Made by a program: the position numbers and the translations under genes. A DNA stretch of 64,000 bases from Lutimaribacter saemankumensis (GTDB taxonomy: Bacteria; Pseudomonadota; Alphaproteobacteria; Rhodobacterales; Rhodobacteraceae). This document shows positions 54,954 through 63,672 of this stretch, in pieces (position 1 is the stretch's first letter; each line of letters begins with the position of its first letter). The notes under the pieces were generated by a model, which saw only the letters and a program-made list of their open reading frames with translations, was not told the DNA's origin and did not search any database. Location of the stretch: the NCBI RefSeq assembly GCF_900100005.1, contig NZ_FNEB01000007.1, forward strand, positions 62,001-126,000, written 5' to 3'.

Positions 54954-55762
54954 CCTATGCCTTCCCGCCCGCCGGCTTGCCCGATCAATCGGTAAACCCC
55001 GAAGGAACCGCCATCTTTACAGAGGCTTATGCCGTTCTGCCCGCCTGCACGATGCGCGACATCGTCACCAGTTACCTGCCCGGCTGGTCGGATACACGCG
55101 TCTGGATCATCGCCCGTCCGCTCAGCGGCTTTGCGGAAACCTTTGCCCAATACGCGGTCGAGGTAGCCCCCGGCGGCGGATCCGATGCGCCCGAGCCCGA
55201 CACCGGCGCTCAGGCGGCAATTCTCCTGGCTGACGGGACGATGACGCTGACGATAGATGGCACAAACCATACGCTGACGTCTGGTGGCTATGCCTACATC
55301 CGCCCCGGTGCGGCCTGGTCGGTTCGTAACACCGGGACCACCCCGCTGCAGTTCCACTGGATTCGCAAACGGTATGAACCGGTGCAGGGGATCGACTGGC
55401 CCGAAAGCTTCGTGACCTCGGATAAGGAAACACCGGTCAACTGGATGCCGAACACGGATAAATGGGGCACGACCCGCTTTGTCGACCCCTCGGACCTGCG
55501 CCACGACATGCACGCAAATATCGTGACCTTCCTTCCGGGCGGGCGCATCCCGTTTGCCGAAACCCACGTGATGGAGCATGGCCTTTACGTGTTGCAAGGC
55601 ACGGCGCGCTATCTGCTGAACAAGGATTGGGTCGAGGTCGGCCCGGGCGATTTCATGTGGCTGCGCGCCTTCTGCCCGCAAGCCTGCATCGCCACCGGCG
55701 ACGAGCCTTTTCGCTATCTTCTCTACAAGGACGTCAACCGCCATCCGCGGCTGATGATTTGA
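54950..55762 (+). CDS. allE: (S)-ureidoglycine aminohydrolase (bicupin)
   Basis: A 270-residue protein with two cupin halves. It releases ammonia from (S)-ureidoglycine to give ureidoglycolate, using a manganese ion. Typical segments are FTEAYAVLPACTMRDIVTSY and GWSDTRVWIIARPL in the first half, and FLPGGRIPFAETHVMEHGLY with metal-ligand His/Glu in the second, then LQGTARYLLNKDWVEVGPGD. It overlaps puuE-uraD and is followed after 7 bases by allA. Confidence 0.92.
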   Translation: MTYAFPPAGLPDQSVNPEGTAIFTEAYAVLPACTMRDIVTSYLPGWSDTRVWIIARPLSGFAETFAQYAVEVAPGGGSDAPEPDTGAQAAILLADGTMTLTIDGTNHTLTSGGYAYIRPGAAWSVRNTGTTPLQFHWIRKRYEPVQGIDWPESFVTSDKETPVNWMPNTDKWGTTRFVDPSDLRHDMHANIVTFLPGGRIPFAETHVMEHGLYVLQGTARYLLNKDWVEVGPGDFMWLRAFCPQACIATGDEPFRYLLYKDVNRHPRLMI

Positions 55763-55769
55763 TGCGCCC

Positions 55770-56255
55770 ATGACAGTGATCCGAACAGAACCCCTGACGG
55801 CTGCCGCTTTCGCCGCTTTTGGCGATGTGCTCGACGCGACAGGCGATCCTGACAAGATCATCAATCAGGGGTTCTGCGGGCGCTGGCACGACCGGGCGCA
55901 GCTTGATTTCGGCCCGGATGGCCGCGCAGGCATCAGTATCTTCAACGCGCGGCCGCGCGCATTTCCTTACAGGCTCGACCTTGTCGAGCGGCACCCGGAT
56001 GGCAGCCAGGCCTTCCTGCCCATGCATCAGAACGAATGGCTGGTGATCGTGGCCGGGGACGCGGGTGGAACCCCCGCCAGTTTCCGCGCCTTCCGTGCGG
56101 CGCCGGGGCAGGGCGTCAATTTCCACAAAGGCACCTGGCATGGCGTTCTGACCCCGCTGCATGAACCGGGCCTGTTTGCGGTGGTCGACCGTATCGGCAC
56201 GACCCCGAACCTCGAAGAATACAATCTCGATCCGCCAATCATGATCGAACCTTAA
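55770..56255 (+). CDS. allA: Ureidoglycolate lyase
   Basis: A 161-residue enzyme that splits ureidoglycolate into glyoxylate and urea, the end of the allantoin route. Family segments are LTAAAFAAFGDVLDA near the start, HQNEWLVIVAGD and NFHKGTWHGVLTPL in the cupin-like core, and VDRIGTTPNLEEYNL at the end. It lies in the operon puuE-uraD, allE, allA, permease. Glyoxylate can then enter central metabolism. Confidence 0.93.
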   Translation: MTVIRTEPLTAAAFAAFGDVLDATGDPDKIINQGFCGRWHDRAQLDFGPDGRAGISIFNARPRAFPYRLDLVERHPDGSQAFLPMHQNEWLVIVAGDAGGTPASFRAFRAAPGQGVNFHKGTWHGVLTPLHEPGLFAVVDRIGTTPNLEEYNLDPPIMIEP

Positions 56256-56303
56256 AACAAAGCGCCCGGAAAAATGGGCACCCAACAAGGAGACACAGGG
56301 ACA

Positions 56304-57653
56304 ATGGCAGACACATCACTGGGAACGGCGGAACAGCTCCGCGATCCGAATTACACGCCACCAATCGCGCAGGCGGTTCCGCTGGGCATTCAGCATGTGC
56401 TGGCAATGTTCGTGTCCAACGTGACACCGGCGATCATCGTCGCGGGCGCGGCAGGGTTCGGCTTTGGTTCGAACAGCCCGGACTTCCCTAACATGATCTA
56501 CATGATCCAGATGTCGATGCTGTTCGCCGGCATCGCCACGCTGTTCCAGTCGATCGGCATGGGGCCGGTGGGTGCGCGCCTGCCCATCGTGCAGGGCACG
56601 TCCTTCGCCTTTTTGCCAGTTATGATCCCCGCGGTTGCCGGACAGGGCATCGCCGGGCTTGCAGGGCTGATGACCGGTGTGGTGATCGGCGGCATGTTCC
56701 ATTTCTTGCTCGGTACGGTGATCGGGCGCATCCGGTTCGCCCTGCCGCCGCTTGTGACCGGGCTGATCGTTCTGATGATCGGTCTTTCGCTGATCAAGGT
56801 GGGCATTCAGTACGCGGCCGGGGGTGTTCCGCTGATCGGCAAGCCCGAATATGGATCGGCCGCGATGTGGATTCCGGCGCTCGTCGTGATCATCGTCACG
56901 CTTGCGCTCAAGTTCTTTACCCGTGGGCTGATCTCGGTTGCCGCCGTTCTGGTGGGCCTGGTCGCCGGCTATCTTGTCGCGCTGGCCATGGGGCAGGTGA
57001 ATTTCGGCAATGTCGGGCGTGCCGCGGCTTTCGCCCCGCCCATCCCGTTCAAATGGGGAATCGAATTCAACAGCGCGATCATCATCGGCATGTGCTTCAT
57101 GGCCGTTATCTCGGCCATCGAAACCGTGGGCGACGTCAGCGGCATCTGCAAGGGTGGCGCCGGGCGTGAGGCGACCGACAAGGAAATCAGCGGCGCAACC
57201 TTCGCCGACGGTCTCGGAACGGCGATTGCAGGGGTCTTTGGCGGCCTGCCGAACACTTCGTTCAGCCAGAATGTCGGACTGATTTCCATGACCGGCGTCA
57301 TGAGCCGCCACGTCGTCACCATCGGTGCGCTGTTCCTGATCGTCTGCGGACTGGTGCCCAAGATCGGCGCCATCGTGGCAACCGTGCCGATCAACGTGCT
57401 GGGCGGTGGTGTCATCGTCATGTTTGGGATGGTCGCCGCGGCGGGTGTCAACATGCTGGCCGATGTGGCCTGGAACCGCCGCAACATGGTGATCTTCGCC
57501 GTGTCCCTTTCGGTGGGCCTTGGCCTGCAGCTCGAACCCGGCGCGCTGCAACACCTGCCACGCACCTTGCAGATCCTGCTGACAAGCGGCCTGCTTCCGG
57601 CGGCGGCGCTGTCGATCATCCTCAACCTCGTCCTGCCCGAAGAACTGGACTGA
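56304..57653 (+). CDS. NCS2 nucleobase permease, urate/xanthine type
   Basis: A 449-residue inner-membrane permease with about 14 membrane segments. The NCS2 signature region reads FGGLPNTSFSQNVGLI (about residue 315), with QSFNNS-type loops replaced as in urate and xanthine transporters, and a substrate-site Glu in VISAIETVGDV (about 275). Given its place after puuE-uraD, allE and allA, urate or xanthine is the likely cargo. I start at the ATG before ADTSLGTAE with CAGGGA upstream; ten more codons are in frame. Confidence 0.9.
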   Translation: MADTSLGTAEQLRDPNYTPPIAQAVPLGIQHVLAMFVSNVTPAIIVAGAAGFGFGSNSPDFPNMIYMIQMSMLFAGIATLFQSIGMGPVGARLPIVQGTSFAFLPVMIPAVAGQGIAGLAGLMTGVVIGGMFHFLLGTVIGRIRFALPPLVTGLIVLMIGLSLIKVGIQYAAGGVPLIGKPEYGSAAMWIPALVVIIVTLALKFFTRGLISVAAVLVGLVAGYLVALAMGQVNFGNVGRAAAFAPPIPFKWGIEFNSAIIIGMCFMAVISAIETVGDVSGICKGGAGREATDKEISGATFADGLGTAIAGVFGGLPNTSFSQNVGLISMTGVMSRHVVTIGALFLIVCGLVPKIGAIVATVPINVLGGGVIVMFGMVAAAGVNMLADVAWNRRNMVIFAVSLSVGLGLQLEPGALQHLPRTLQILLTSGLLPAAALSIILNLVLPEELD

Positions 57654-57674
57654 GGCTGAAGGGCTGGAAAACAA

Positions 57675-57706
57675 GGGGCCGGGGCAGCGTTGCCCCGGCC
57701 CTTTTC
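57675..57706 (+). terminator. Terminator of the purine-catabolism operon
   Basis: A perfect 11-base stem GGGCCGGGGCA (57676-57686) / TGCCCCGGCCC (57691-57701) with GCGT loop is followed by TTTTCCTG, 22 bases after the permease stop. Confidence 0.9.
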
Positions 57707-57840
57707 CTGTTCTTGGCGGGCATCCCCAGCCACAAACGCGACCCTTCCCGACGGTCGGTTTCCGGCATGCAGAAAAGGTAAATCGCATTGACCTTGCTTG
57801 CGCCCCGGATCAAAGTCGCCCCGCGTGGCAGGAGACGACC

Positions 57841-59073
57841 ATGGATACCAGAACACCGATACTGAACCCCGTTTTGATCGTTGGCTGCGCGATCATCCTT
57901 GTCGGCTTTGCAATCCGTGCCAGCTTTGGCGTGTTCCAGATTCCCATCGCGCAGGAATTCGGCTGGCTGCGCGCCGAATTCAGCCTTGCTATCGCCATTC
58001 AGAACCTTGCCTGGGGGATTGGGCAGCCCTTGTTCGGGGCCGTGGCAGAAAAGATCGGCGACCGCATGGCGATCGTCATCGGTGCCCTGACATATGCCGC
58101 CGGGCTGGTCCTGTCGTCATTCGCGGTGACGCCCGAGGCGCACCAGCTGCTTGAAATCATGGTCGGCTTCGGTATCGCGGGTACGGGGTTCGGCGTGATC
58201 CTCGCGGTCGTTGGCCGCGCCAGCAGCGATGAAAACCGCTCGATGAGCCTTGCCATCGCGACCGCTGCGGGGTCGGCGGGCCAGGTGTTTGGCGCACCCG
58301 TGGCCGAATGGCTGCTGTCGATGATGCCCTGGCAGCAAGTGTTCCTGGTTTTCGCGGCCGCGATCCTGGCTACGCTCTTGCTTCTGCCAGCGATGCGCGC
58401 ACCCATGGCCAGCCGTGCCGAGATCGAGGAAAGCATGGGCACGATCCTGCGCCGTGCCTTCCGCGACCCAAGCTATACGCTCATCTTCCTCGGCTTCTTT
58501 TCGTGCGGATATCAGCTTGCGTTCATCACCGCGCATTTCCCTGCATTCGTGACCGAGATGTGTGGCCCAATCGCGCCGGGTGGCCTGCTGGATTCCATCG
58601 GGATCGGCACCACCTCGGCATTGGGCGCGGTGGCGATTTCGCTGATCGGACTGGCCAATATTGCAGGCACCCTGACCGCGGGCTGGCTGGGCAAGCGCTA
58701 TTCCAAGAAATACCTGCTGGCCGGGATCTACACCGCGCGCACCATCGTGGCAGCGGCCTTTATCCTGTTCCCGATCACGCCGGCGACAGTTCTGCTTTTT
58801 TCGGTCTCTATGGGCGCGCTCTGGCTGGCCACGGTGCCGCTGACCAGCGGTCTGATCGCGCATATCTACGGGCTGCGCTACATGGGCACGCTTTATGGGA
58901 TCGTCTTCTTTTCCCACCAGCTTGGCGGGTTCCTTGGCGTGTGGCTGGGCGGACGCATGTACGACGTTTACGGCGACTACACGTTCGTCTGGTGGGTCGG
59001 AGTGGCCGTGGGCGCGTTTTCCGCCATCGTCCACCTTCCGGTGAAAGAGCGTCAGCTGACCGCGCCCGCCTGA
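57841..59073 (+). CDS. MFS transporter
   Basis: A 410-residue major-facilitator protein with 12 predicted membrane helices. The loop 2-3 motif is GAVAEKIGDRMAIVIGAL and the second-half equivalent is GWLGKRYSKKYLLAGIY. The layout resembles oxalate/formate- or monocarboxylate-type MFS members, but the substrate is unknown. AGGAGA precedes the ATG. A terminator separates it from the purine operon. Its last 22 bases overlap the 3' end of the convergent alpha/beta hydrolase gene. Confidence 0.88.
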   Translation: MDTRTPILNPVLIVGCAIILVGFAIRASFGVFQIPIAQEFGWLRAEFSLAIAIQNLAWGIGQPLFGAVAEKIGDRMAIVIGALTYAAGLVLSSFAVTPEAHQLLEIMVGFGIAGTGFGVILAVVGRASSDENRSMSLAIATAAGSAGQVFGAPVAEWLLSMMPWQQVFLVFAAAILATLLLLPAMRAPMASRAEIEESMGTILRRAFRDPSYTLIFLGFFSCGYQLAFITAHFPAFVTEMCGPIAPGGLLDSIGIGTTSALGAVAISLIGLANIAGTLTAGWLGKRYSKKYLLAGIYTARTIVAAAFILFPITPATVLLFSVSMGALWLATVPLTSGLIAHIYGLRYMGTLYGIVFFSHQLGGFLGVWLGGRMYDVYGDYTFVWWVGVAVGAFSAIVHLPVKERQLTAPA

Positions 59074-59984
59074 TCCCGCCAGTCGCGGATCGCCTGCACC
59101 ACCTCTCCGGCATTGGTATAGGCCAACCCATGACCGGCCCCCTCGATCACCGCGTGTTCGGCATCGGGGTTCCATTGCGCCATGACGCCCATCGCCTTGA
59201 TCGGGATCACGCGATCCACGCGGCCCCAGATCGCCAGCACCGGCAGGCCCGCCTGCCGGATCGCCTTGTGATCGCGCTCCAGCACCTCGGCCAGCATCCC
59301 GCGCAGGGACGAAAGAACCGCCGGGACAAAGCCGCGCCACCGCAGCTCGTCCTGCTGGTAGTCGATGATGCCGGGAACGTCCCGCGCGATGGCGCGTTCC
59401 GACGCGGTCCCCTTGCGATGGTTGCGCGGGAACATGGCCAGCATCAGCCAGTCTCCGATTACCGGCCAGTCACGCGTGATTCGCGCGACCCGGCCAAGAT
59501 CATGACCCATGCCCGCAGGGGCCAGCAGGATCAGCTTTTCGATGCGTTCGGGCTGCGCCGCCGCCCAGGATGCGCTGATCGACCCGCCCATCGAATAGCC
59601 GAGCAGCGTCACCGGCTCGGTGATTCCGAGATTGTGCAGAAGATCGTTCAACTGCCGATGAAACAGGTGCCTGTCATGCGGTTTGCGCGGCCGGTCGGAA
59701 TATCCGCGTCCATAAAGATCGTAGAGCAGCACCCGGTATCCGTCTTCGGCCAAACCTTCGGCCACTGCCTGCCACACCAGCGAAGGCGTGGTCAGCCCAT
59801 GCACGCAAACCGCGATCCTGCCGCGCTCGGGCCCGATCCAGCGGTAATGCGTCACGCCATCCGACAGACGGGCAAACCCGCCTGGCGCCGCCGCGCGGGC
59901 GGTCTGGGTCATCCGGCGGCGCAGCAGCTCGATCACGAAGGGCGCGGCTGCGATCGCGGCCAGAGCAACCAGCGCCCAGGTCAT
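59052..59984 (-). CDS. Alpha/beta hydrolase with N-terminal membrane segment
   Basis: A 310-residue hydrolase. Residues 1-20 (WALVALAAIAAAPFVIELL) form an N-terminal anchor or signal. The fold signatures are CVHGLTTPSLVWQ, YDLYGRGYSDRP, the nucleophile elbow LLGYSMGGSISAS (about residue 130) and a catalytic His in EGAGHGLAY (about 285). The substrate is unknown. Its ATG overlaps the stop of the ornithine-cyclodeaminase-like gene (ATGA), placing it last in the sthA operon. Confidence 0.85.
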   Translation of the reverse strand: MTWALVALAAIAAAPFVIELLRRRMTQTARAAAPGGFARLSDGVTHYRWIGPERGRIAVCVHGLTTPSLVWQAVAEGLAEDGYRVLLYDLYGRGYSDRPRKPHDRHLFHRQLNDLLHNLGITEPVTLLGYSMGGSISASWAAAQPERIEKLILLAPAGMGHDLGRVARITRDWPVIGDWLMLAMFPRNHRKGTASERAIARDVPGIIDYQQDELRWRGFVPAVLSSLRGMLAEVLERDHKAIRQAGLPVLAIWGRVDRVIPIKAMGVMAQWNPDAEHAVIEGAGHGLAYTNAGEVVQAIRDWRDQAGAVS

Positions 59985-60898
59985 TGCGCGGCCCTCCAGG
60001 CATCAAGGATGTAGCGGCTGGTCATCAGGTCCAGATGCGCGCCGCCGCCATTCTTGAACAGGGTGATTTCGTCCTCAGACGCGCGGGCAAATTTTTCGGG
60101 CTCGTAGTAATCTGCCACAAGGTCGCCCCGCGCGATCAAACCGCTTTCAAGCGGTATCTTGATTTCACCTATATGCCCCACCGTCGTGTCATAACTGTCG
60201 ACAAAGACACGCGCCCGGCGGATCGCGTCGTCATCCGCTTCGCGCATGTCGGGCCGGTAGGCGCCGATCAGGTCGATATGCTGGCCTGGCTGGAACCAGG
60301 CCCCTTTCAACACCGGCTCGGTGCTCATCGTGGCGCTGGTCACGATGTCGGCCGCGCGTACCGCCGCCTCGAGATCGGTCGCGACCTCCATGCCGGGAAA
60401 CTCGGCCGCCATGCTTTCGGCATTCGTCACCGTTCGGTTCCAGATCGTGAACTGCGCGCCGGGAAAGGCCGCGCCATAGGCCTCGGCCAGAGACCGTCCC
60501 ACTGTGCCCGCGCCCACGATCAGGATGTTGCGGCTATCGGGCCGCGCCAGCTTGCGCGCGGCACACAGGGAATCCCCGGCCGTCTTCCACTTTGTCACAA
60601 GATGGAAATCCACCAATGCTTCAAGCTCGCCGGTGGCATTGTCGAACAGTGTCACGGCGCCATTGACCATCGGTTTGCCGTGGCTGGGATTGCCCGGAAA
60701 CACTGTGGCCGACTTCACCGCCAGCCCCATCCCGTCGATCCAGGCCGCGCGGTTCAGCAACGTGTCGGGATCACGGTAAAGAAAGATGTCGTCGATTTTT
60801 GCTTTCGGCAGCCTGTGTCCAGCGTCGAACGCTTCGGTCAGCGCGATCCAGTCCAGCAGCTTTTCGCCCTCGGCGAAAGGAATGAAGGGAACAGTCAT
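59981..60898 (-). CDS. Ornithine cyclodeaminase / mu-crystallin family protein
   Basis: A 305-residue NAD(P)-binding enzyme. The Rossmann loop is ILIVGAGTVGRSLAEAYG (about residue 125), with TVFPGNPSHGKPMVNGAVTL earlier and DIVTSATMSTEPVL later, as in ornithine cyclodeaminases and ketimine or alanopine-type relatives. It could convert ornithine to proline or act as an imine reductase; the family is functionally mixed. The ATG before TVPFIPFAEG sits one base after the upstream stop (TGACATG). Confidence 0.85.
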   Translation of the reverse strand: MTVPFIPFAEGEKLLDWIALTEAFDAGHRLPKAKIDDIFLYRDPDTLLNRAAWIDGMGLAVKSATVFPGNPSHGKPMVNGAVTLFDNATGELEALVDFHLVTKWKTAGDSLCAARKLARPDSRNILIVGAGTVGRSLAEAYGAAFPGAQFTIWNRTVTNAESMAAEFPGMEVATDLEAAVRAADIVTSATMSTEPVLKGAWFQPGQHIDLIGAYRPDMREADDDAIRRARVFVDSYDTTVGHIGEIKIPLESGLIARGDLVADYYEPEKFARASEDEITLFKNGGGAHLDLMTSRYILDAWRAAQ

Positions 60899-60899
60899 G

Positions 60900-61349
60900 T
60901 CAACTCCGGTTTGCGGCGCGGATCGCGCGTTCCAGCGCATCGAGAAAACGAGAGCGGTCGGCCTTTGTAAACCCCTTGCCGCCCCCCTGCATGAACGGGT
61001 TCGATGCTCGCAGGTCGGCCATCAGGTCGCGCGTGGCAAGGATGTTGCCGATATTGGCGGCGGTCAGCGCCTCACCGTTCGGTTTCAGTACCAACGCACC
61101 GTTTTCGACGCAGCGCGCGGCCAGCGGGATATCCCCGGTCACGACAACGTCGCCCGGCCCGGCGCGCTCGGCGATCCACATGTCGGCCACGTCCGGGCCT
61201 GCGGGCACGATCACGGTTTCCACAAGCGGGTTCTGCGATGGCCGCAGCCCGCCATTGCTGACCAGCTTCATCGGCATCTTGTGGCGCGTGGCCACGCGCT
61301 CGGCCTCGGCCTTCACCGGGCAGGCGTCCGCATCGATGTAAAGCGTCAT
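60900..61349 (-). CDS. YaiI/YqxD (DUF188) family protein
   Basis: A 149-residue protein of the DUF188 family, a NYN/PIN-like nuclease-type fold of unproven function. Signature parts are [17 protein letters not shown] at the N-terminus, [28 protein letters not shown] with acidic residues, and [16 protein letters not shown]. The ATG overlaps the sthA stop (ATGA), so the much longer upstream frame inside sthA is spurious. Confidence 0.9.
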   Translation of the reverse strand: MTLYIDADACPVKAEAERVATRHKMPMKLVSNGGLRPSQNPLVETVIVPAGPDVADMWIAERAGPGDVVVTGDIPLAARCVENGALVLKPNGEALTAANIGNILATRDLMADLRASNPFMQGGGKGFTKADRSRFLDALERAIRAANRS

Positions 61350-62773
61350 GATCCTTTCCTGGCCTTGGGCGCCTTGTATTCGTCGGGGATGGGCATGCGG
61401 TTGAACGCATCCAGCCCCGCGATGCGATAGGCTTCGGCCAGTGTCGGATAATTGAACGTGTTCTGCACGAAGTAATCCACCGTGCCCTTCAGGTTCAGCA
61501 CCGCCTGCGCGATGTGGATCAGTTCGGTCGCGCCTTCGCCGACGATCTGAACACCCAGCACACGCCGGGTTTTCAAACTGACCAGCATCTTCAGCATGCC
61601 ATGTTCGAGCCCCATGATATGCCCGCGGCTGGTTTCGCGAAACCGTGCTACGCCGACCTCGTATGGGATGCCGCGTTCCTGCATTTCCTCTTCGCTCATG
61701 CCGCATGTGCTGATCTCGGGGACCGAATAGATGCCGTAAGGAAACCACGGGCTTTCCGGCAGCGTGGGCGTGTCCAGCGCATGACAGGCCGCTACGCGCC
61801 CCTGCTGCAAGGATGTCGACGCAAGCGAAGGATGCCCGATCACGTCACCGGCCGCGTAAATGTGCGGCACGGATGTCTGATAGGTCTTGCGATCGACGCT
61901 CAGACGCCCGCGATGATCCGTTTCCAGCCCGACCGCATCAAGCCCGAGCTTTTCGGTCGCACCCATGCGCCCGGCCGCGAACAGCATCATTTCGGCCCGG
62001 ACATGGCGGCCGTTGTCCAGGCTGATCTCGACATGCCCATCGGTGTCTTCGATCTTTTCAACCTTCGACCCAAGCCGCAGATCGACCCCGTTTTCCTTGA
62101 TCTGGTGGGTAAAGTCGGACAGTAGCGCCTTGTCGATGAAATCCAGAAAGGTTTCGCGCGGCTCGATCAGCGTCACCCGCACATCCAGCGCGGAAAACAT
62201 CGTGGCGTATTCCACGCCGATAACGCCGGCCCCCACCACGGCAAGCGAGCGGGGGATTTCCGCCATGTCCAGGAACTCGTCGCTGTCCAGAACCGTTCGC
62301 CCGTTGAAGGGGACGTAATCGGGGCGATACGTGCGGGTGCCGGTGGCGATCAGGAACTTTTCTCCGGTCACGCGGCGGGTTTCGTCCGCCTCGGTCGCAA
62401 CCTCGATTTCGTTCGGGCCGGTGAAACGGGCCGTTCCGTGCAACGTATCGACATGATTGCGGTTGAAGTGATGCTCCAGCACATCGACCTCGTGTTCGAG
62501 CGTCATATGCAACCGCGCCTTGAGGTCATCTGCCGCGATGTCGTCCTTTACCCGGTAGGATCGTCCGTAAAAGCTGCGCTCACGCCAGCCGGAAAGGTTC
62601 AGTACCGTTTCGCGCAGCGTCTTGGACGGGATCGTGCCGGTATGAACCGAAACGCCGCCCATCCTGGTCTTGCGGTCGACAACAAGAACCTTGCGGCGCA
62701 ACTTGCCCGACTGGATGGCCGCGGCGCGTCCTGCCGGGCCCGAGCCGATGATGATCAGATCATAATCCGCCAT
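61346..62773 (-). CDS. sthA: Soluble pyridine nucleotide transhydrogenase
   Basis: A 475-residue FAD enzyme that exchanges hydride between NADPH and NAD. The FAD loop is [18 protein letters not shown] and the NAD loop [18 protein letters not shown] (about 178). The redox-active Cys pair of related disulfide reductases is absent: the position reads [14 protein letters not shown]. The dimer-interface His/Glu region is in [13 protein letters not shown]. It balances the NADPH pool. It leads the overlapping operon with the DUF188, Ocd-like and hydrolase genes. Confidence 0.93.
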   Translation of the reverse strand: MADYDLIIIGSGPAGRAAAIQSGKLRRKVLVVDRKTRMGGVSVHTGTIPSKTLRETVLNLSGWRERSFYGRSYRVKDDIAADDLKARLHMTLEHEVDVLEHHFNRNHVDTLHGTARFTGPNEIEVATEADETRRVTGEKFLIATGTRTYRPDYVPFNGRTVLDSDEFLDMAEIPRSLAVVGAGVIGVEYATMFSALDVRVTLIEPRETFLDFIDKALLSDFTHQIKENGVDLRLGSKVEKIEDTDGHVEISLDNGRHVRAEMMLFAAGRMGATEKLGLDAVGLETDHRGRLSVDRKTYQTSVPHIYAAGDVIGHPSLASTSLQQGRVAACHALDTPTLPESPWFPYGIYSVPEISTCGMSEEEMQERGIPYEVGVARFRETSRGHIMGLEHGMLKMLVSLKTRRVLGVQIVGEGATELIHIAQAVLNLKGTVDYFVQNTFNYPTLAEAYRIAGLDAFNRMPIPDEYKAPKARKGS

Positions 62774-62781
62774 TGCGATGC

Positions 62782-63612
62782 TCAGGCGTACAGGGCTTCG
62801 GCATGAAAGGCGACGTGGTCTTCCATGAAACTCGAAACGAAGAAATAGCTATGGTCGTACCCCTTCTGCAGCCGCAGGGTGGCGGGGATGCGCCGGGCAT
62901 TCACCGCCTCGGCCAGCGCCTGGGGCTGAAGCAGGTCGATGAACTGATCGCTGCTGCCGGTGTCGATCAGCAGCGGGATGTCCAGACCCCTGTCGCGCAT
63001 CATCAGCGTGGCGTCATGCGCGGCCCATTTGGCCTCATTGCCGCCCAGATAGGCGCTTAGTTGCTTGCGGCCCCAGTCGCCATTTGTCGGGTGGCAAATC
63101 GGACTGAACGCGCTGACCGACCTGAACCGCCCCGGCAGTCCCATGGCCAGGGTCAGCGCCCCGTGCCCGCCCATCGAATGGCCGGTGATGGCCTGCCTGT
63201 CCGGGTCCAGTGCGAAGGCATCGAACACCAGTTCCGGCAAGTCCGTTGCGATGTAATCCCACATGCGGAAATGCGGTGCCCAGGGGGCTTCGGTTGCGTT
63301 GACATAGAACCCCGCGCCTTGACCCAGGTCATAGGCTTCGTCGTCGGCGACACCCTCTCCGCGCGGCGAAGTATCCGGGAAAATCAAGGCGATACCCTGT
63401 TCCGCGGCCCAACCCTGCGCGCCCGCCTTTACCATCGCGTTTTCATGCGTGCAGGTCAGGCCCGACAGGTACCACAGGACCGGCACCGGGCCATCCTGCG
63501 CTTCTTCGGGCAGAAACAGCCCGAAAGTCATGTCGCAACCGGTGGCTTTGGATGCGTGTTTGTAAACGCCTTGCACACCGCCGAAGCAGCGGTTTTCGGA
63601 AACGGTTTCCAT
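62782..63612 (-). CDS. fghA: S-formylglutathione hydrolase
   Basis: A 276-residue serine esterase that releases formate from S-formylglutathione in formaldehyde detoxification. It has the segments SKATGCDMTFGLFLP and WYLSGLTCTHENAM, the nucleophile elbow ITGHSMGGHGALTLA (about residue 145) and a His in YDHSYFF. The usual partner, glutathione-dependent formaldehyde dehydrogenase, is not in this window. The ATG before ETVSENRCF follows AAGGGA; 19 upstream codons are in frame. sthA starts 8 bases downstream. Confidence 0.93.
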   Translation of the reverse strand: METVSENRCFGGVQGVYKHASKATGCDMTFGLFLPEEAQDGPVPVLWYLSGLTCTHENAMVKAGAQGWAAEQGIALIFPDTSPRGEGVADDEAYDLGQGAGFYVNATEAPWAPHFRMWDYIATDLPELVFDAFALDPDRQAITGHSMGGHGALTLAMGLPGRFRSVSAFSPICHPTNGDWGRKQLSAYLGGNEAKWAAHDATLMMRDRGLDIPLLIDTGSSDQFIDLLQPQALAEAVNARRIPATLRLQKGYDHSYFFVSSFMEDHVAFHAEALYA

Positions 63613-63672
63613 GGGATATCCCTTTCTTCCTGTTGGCCTATGGCTATCGGAGCCGCGCCGGTGCGGCAAGGC

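Noticed and set aside
58308-60014. A 568-codon plus-strand frame running through the MFS gene and against the hydrolase.
   Set aside because: It combines an alternate frame of one real gene with the antisense of another; it has no motif.
61350-61748. A 133-codon upstream extension of the DUF188 gene within sthA.
   Set aside because: The extension is an alternate frame of sthA; the ATGA overlap at 61346-61349 gives a normal DUF188 start.
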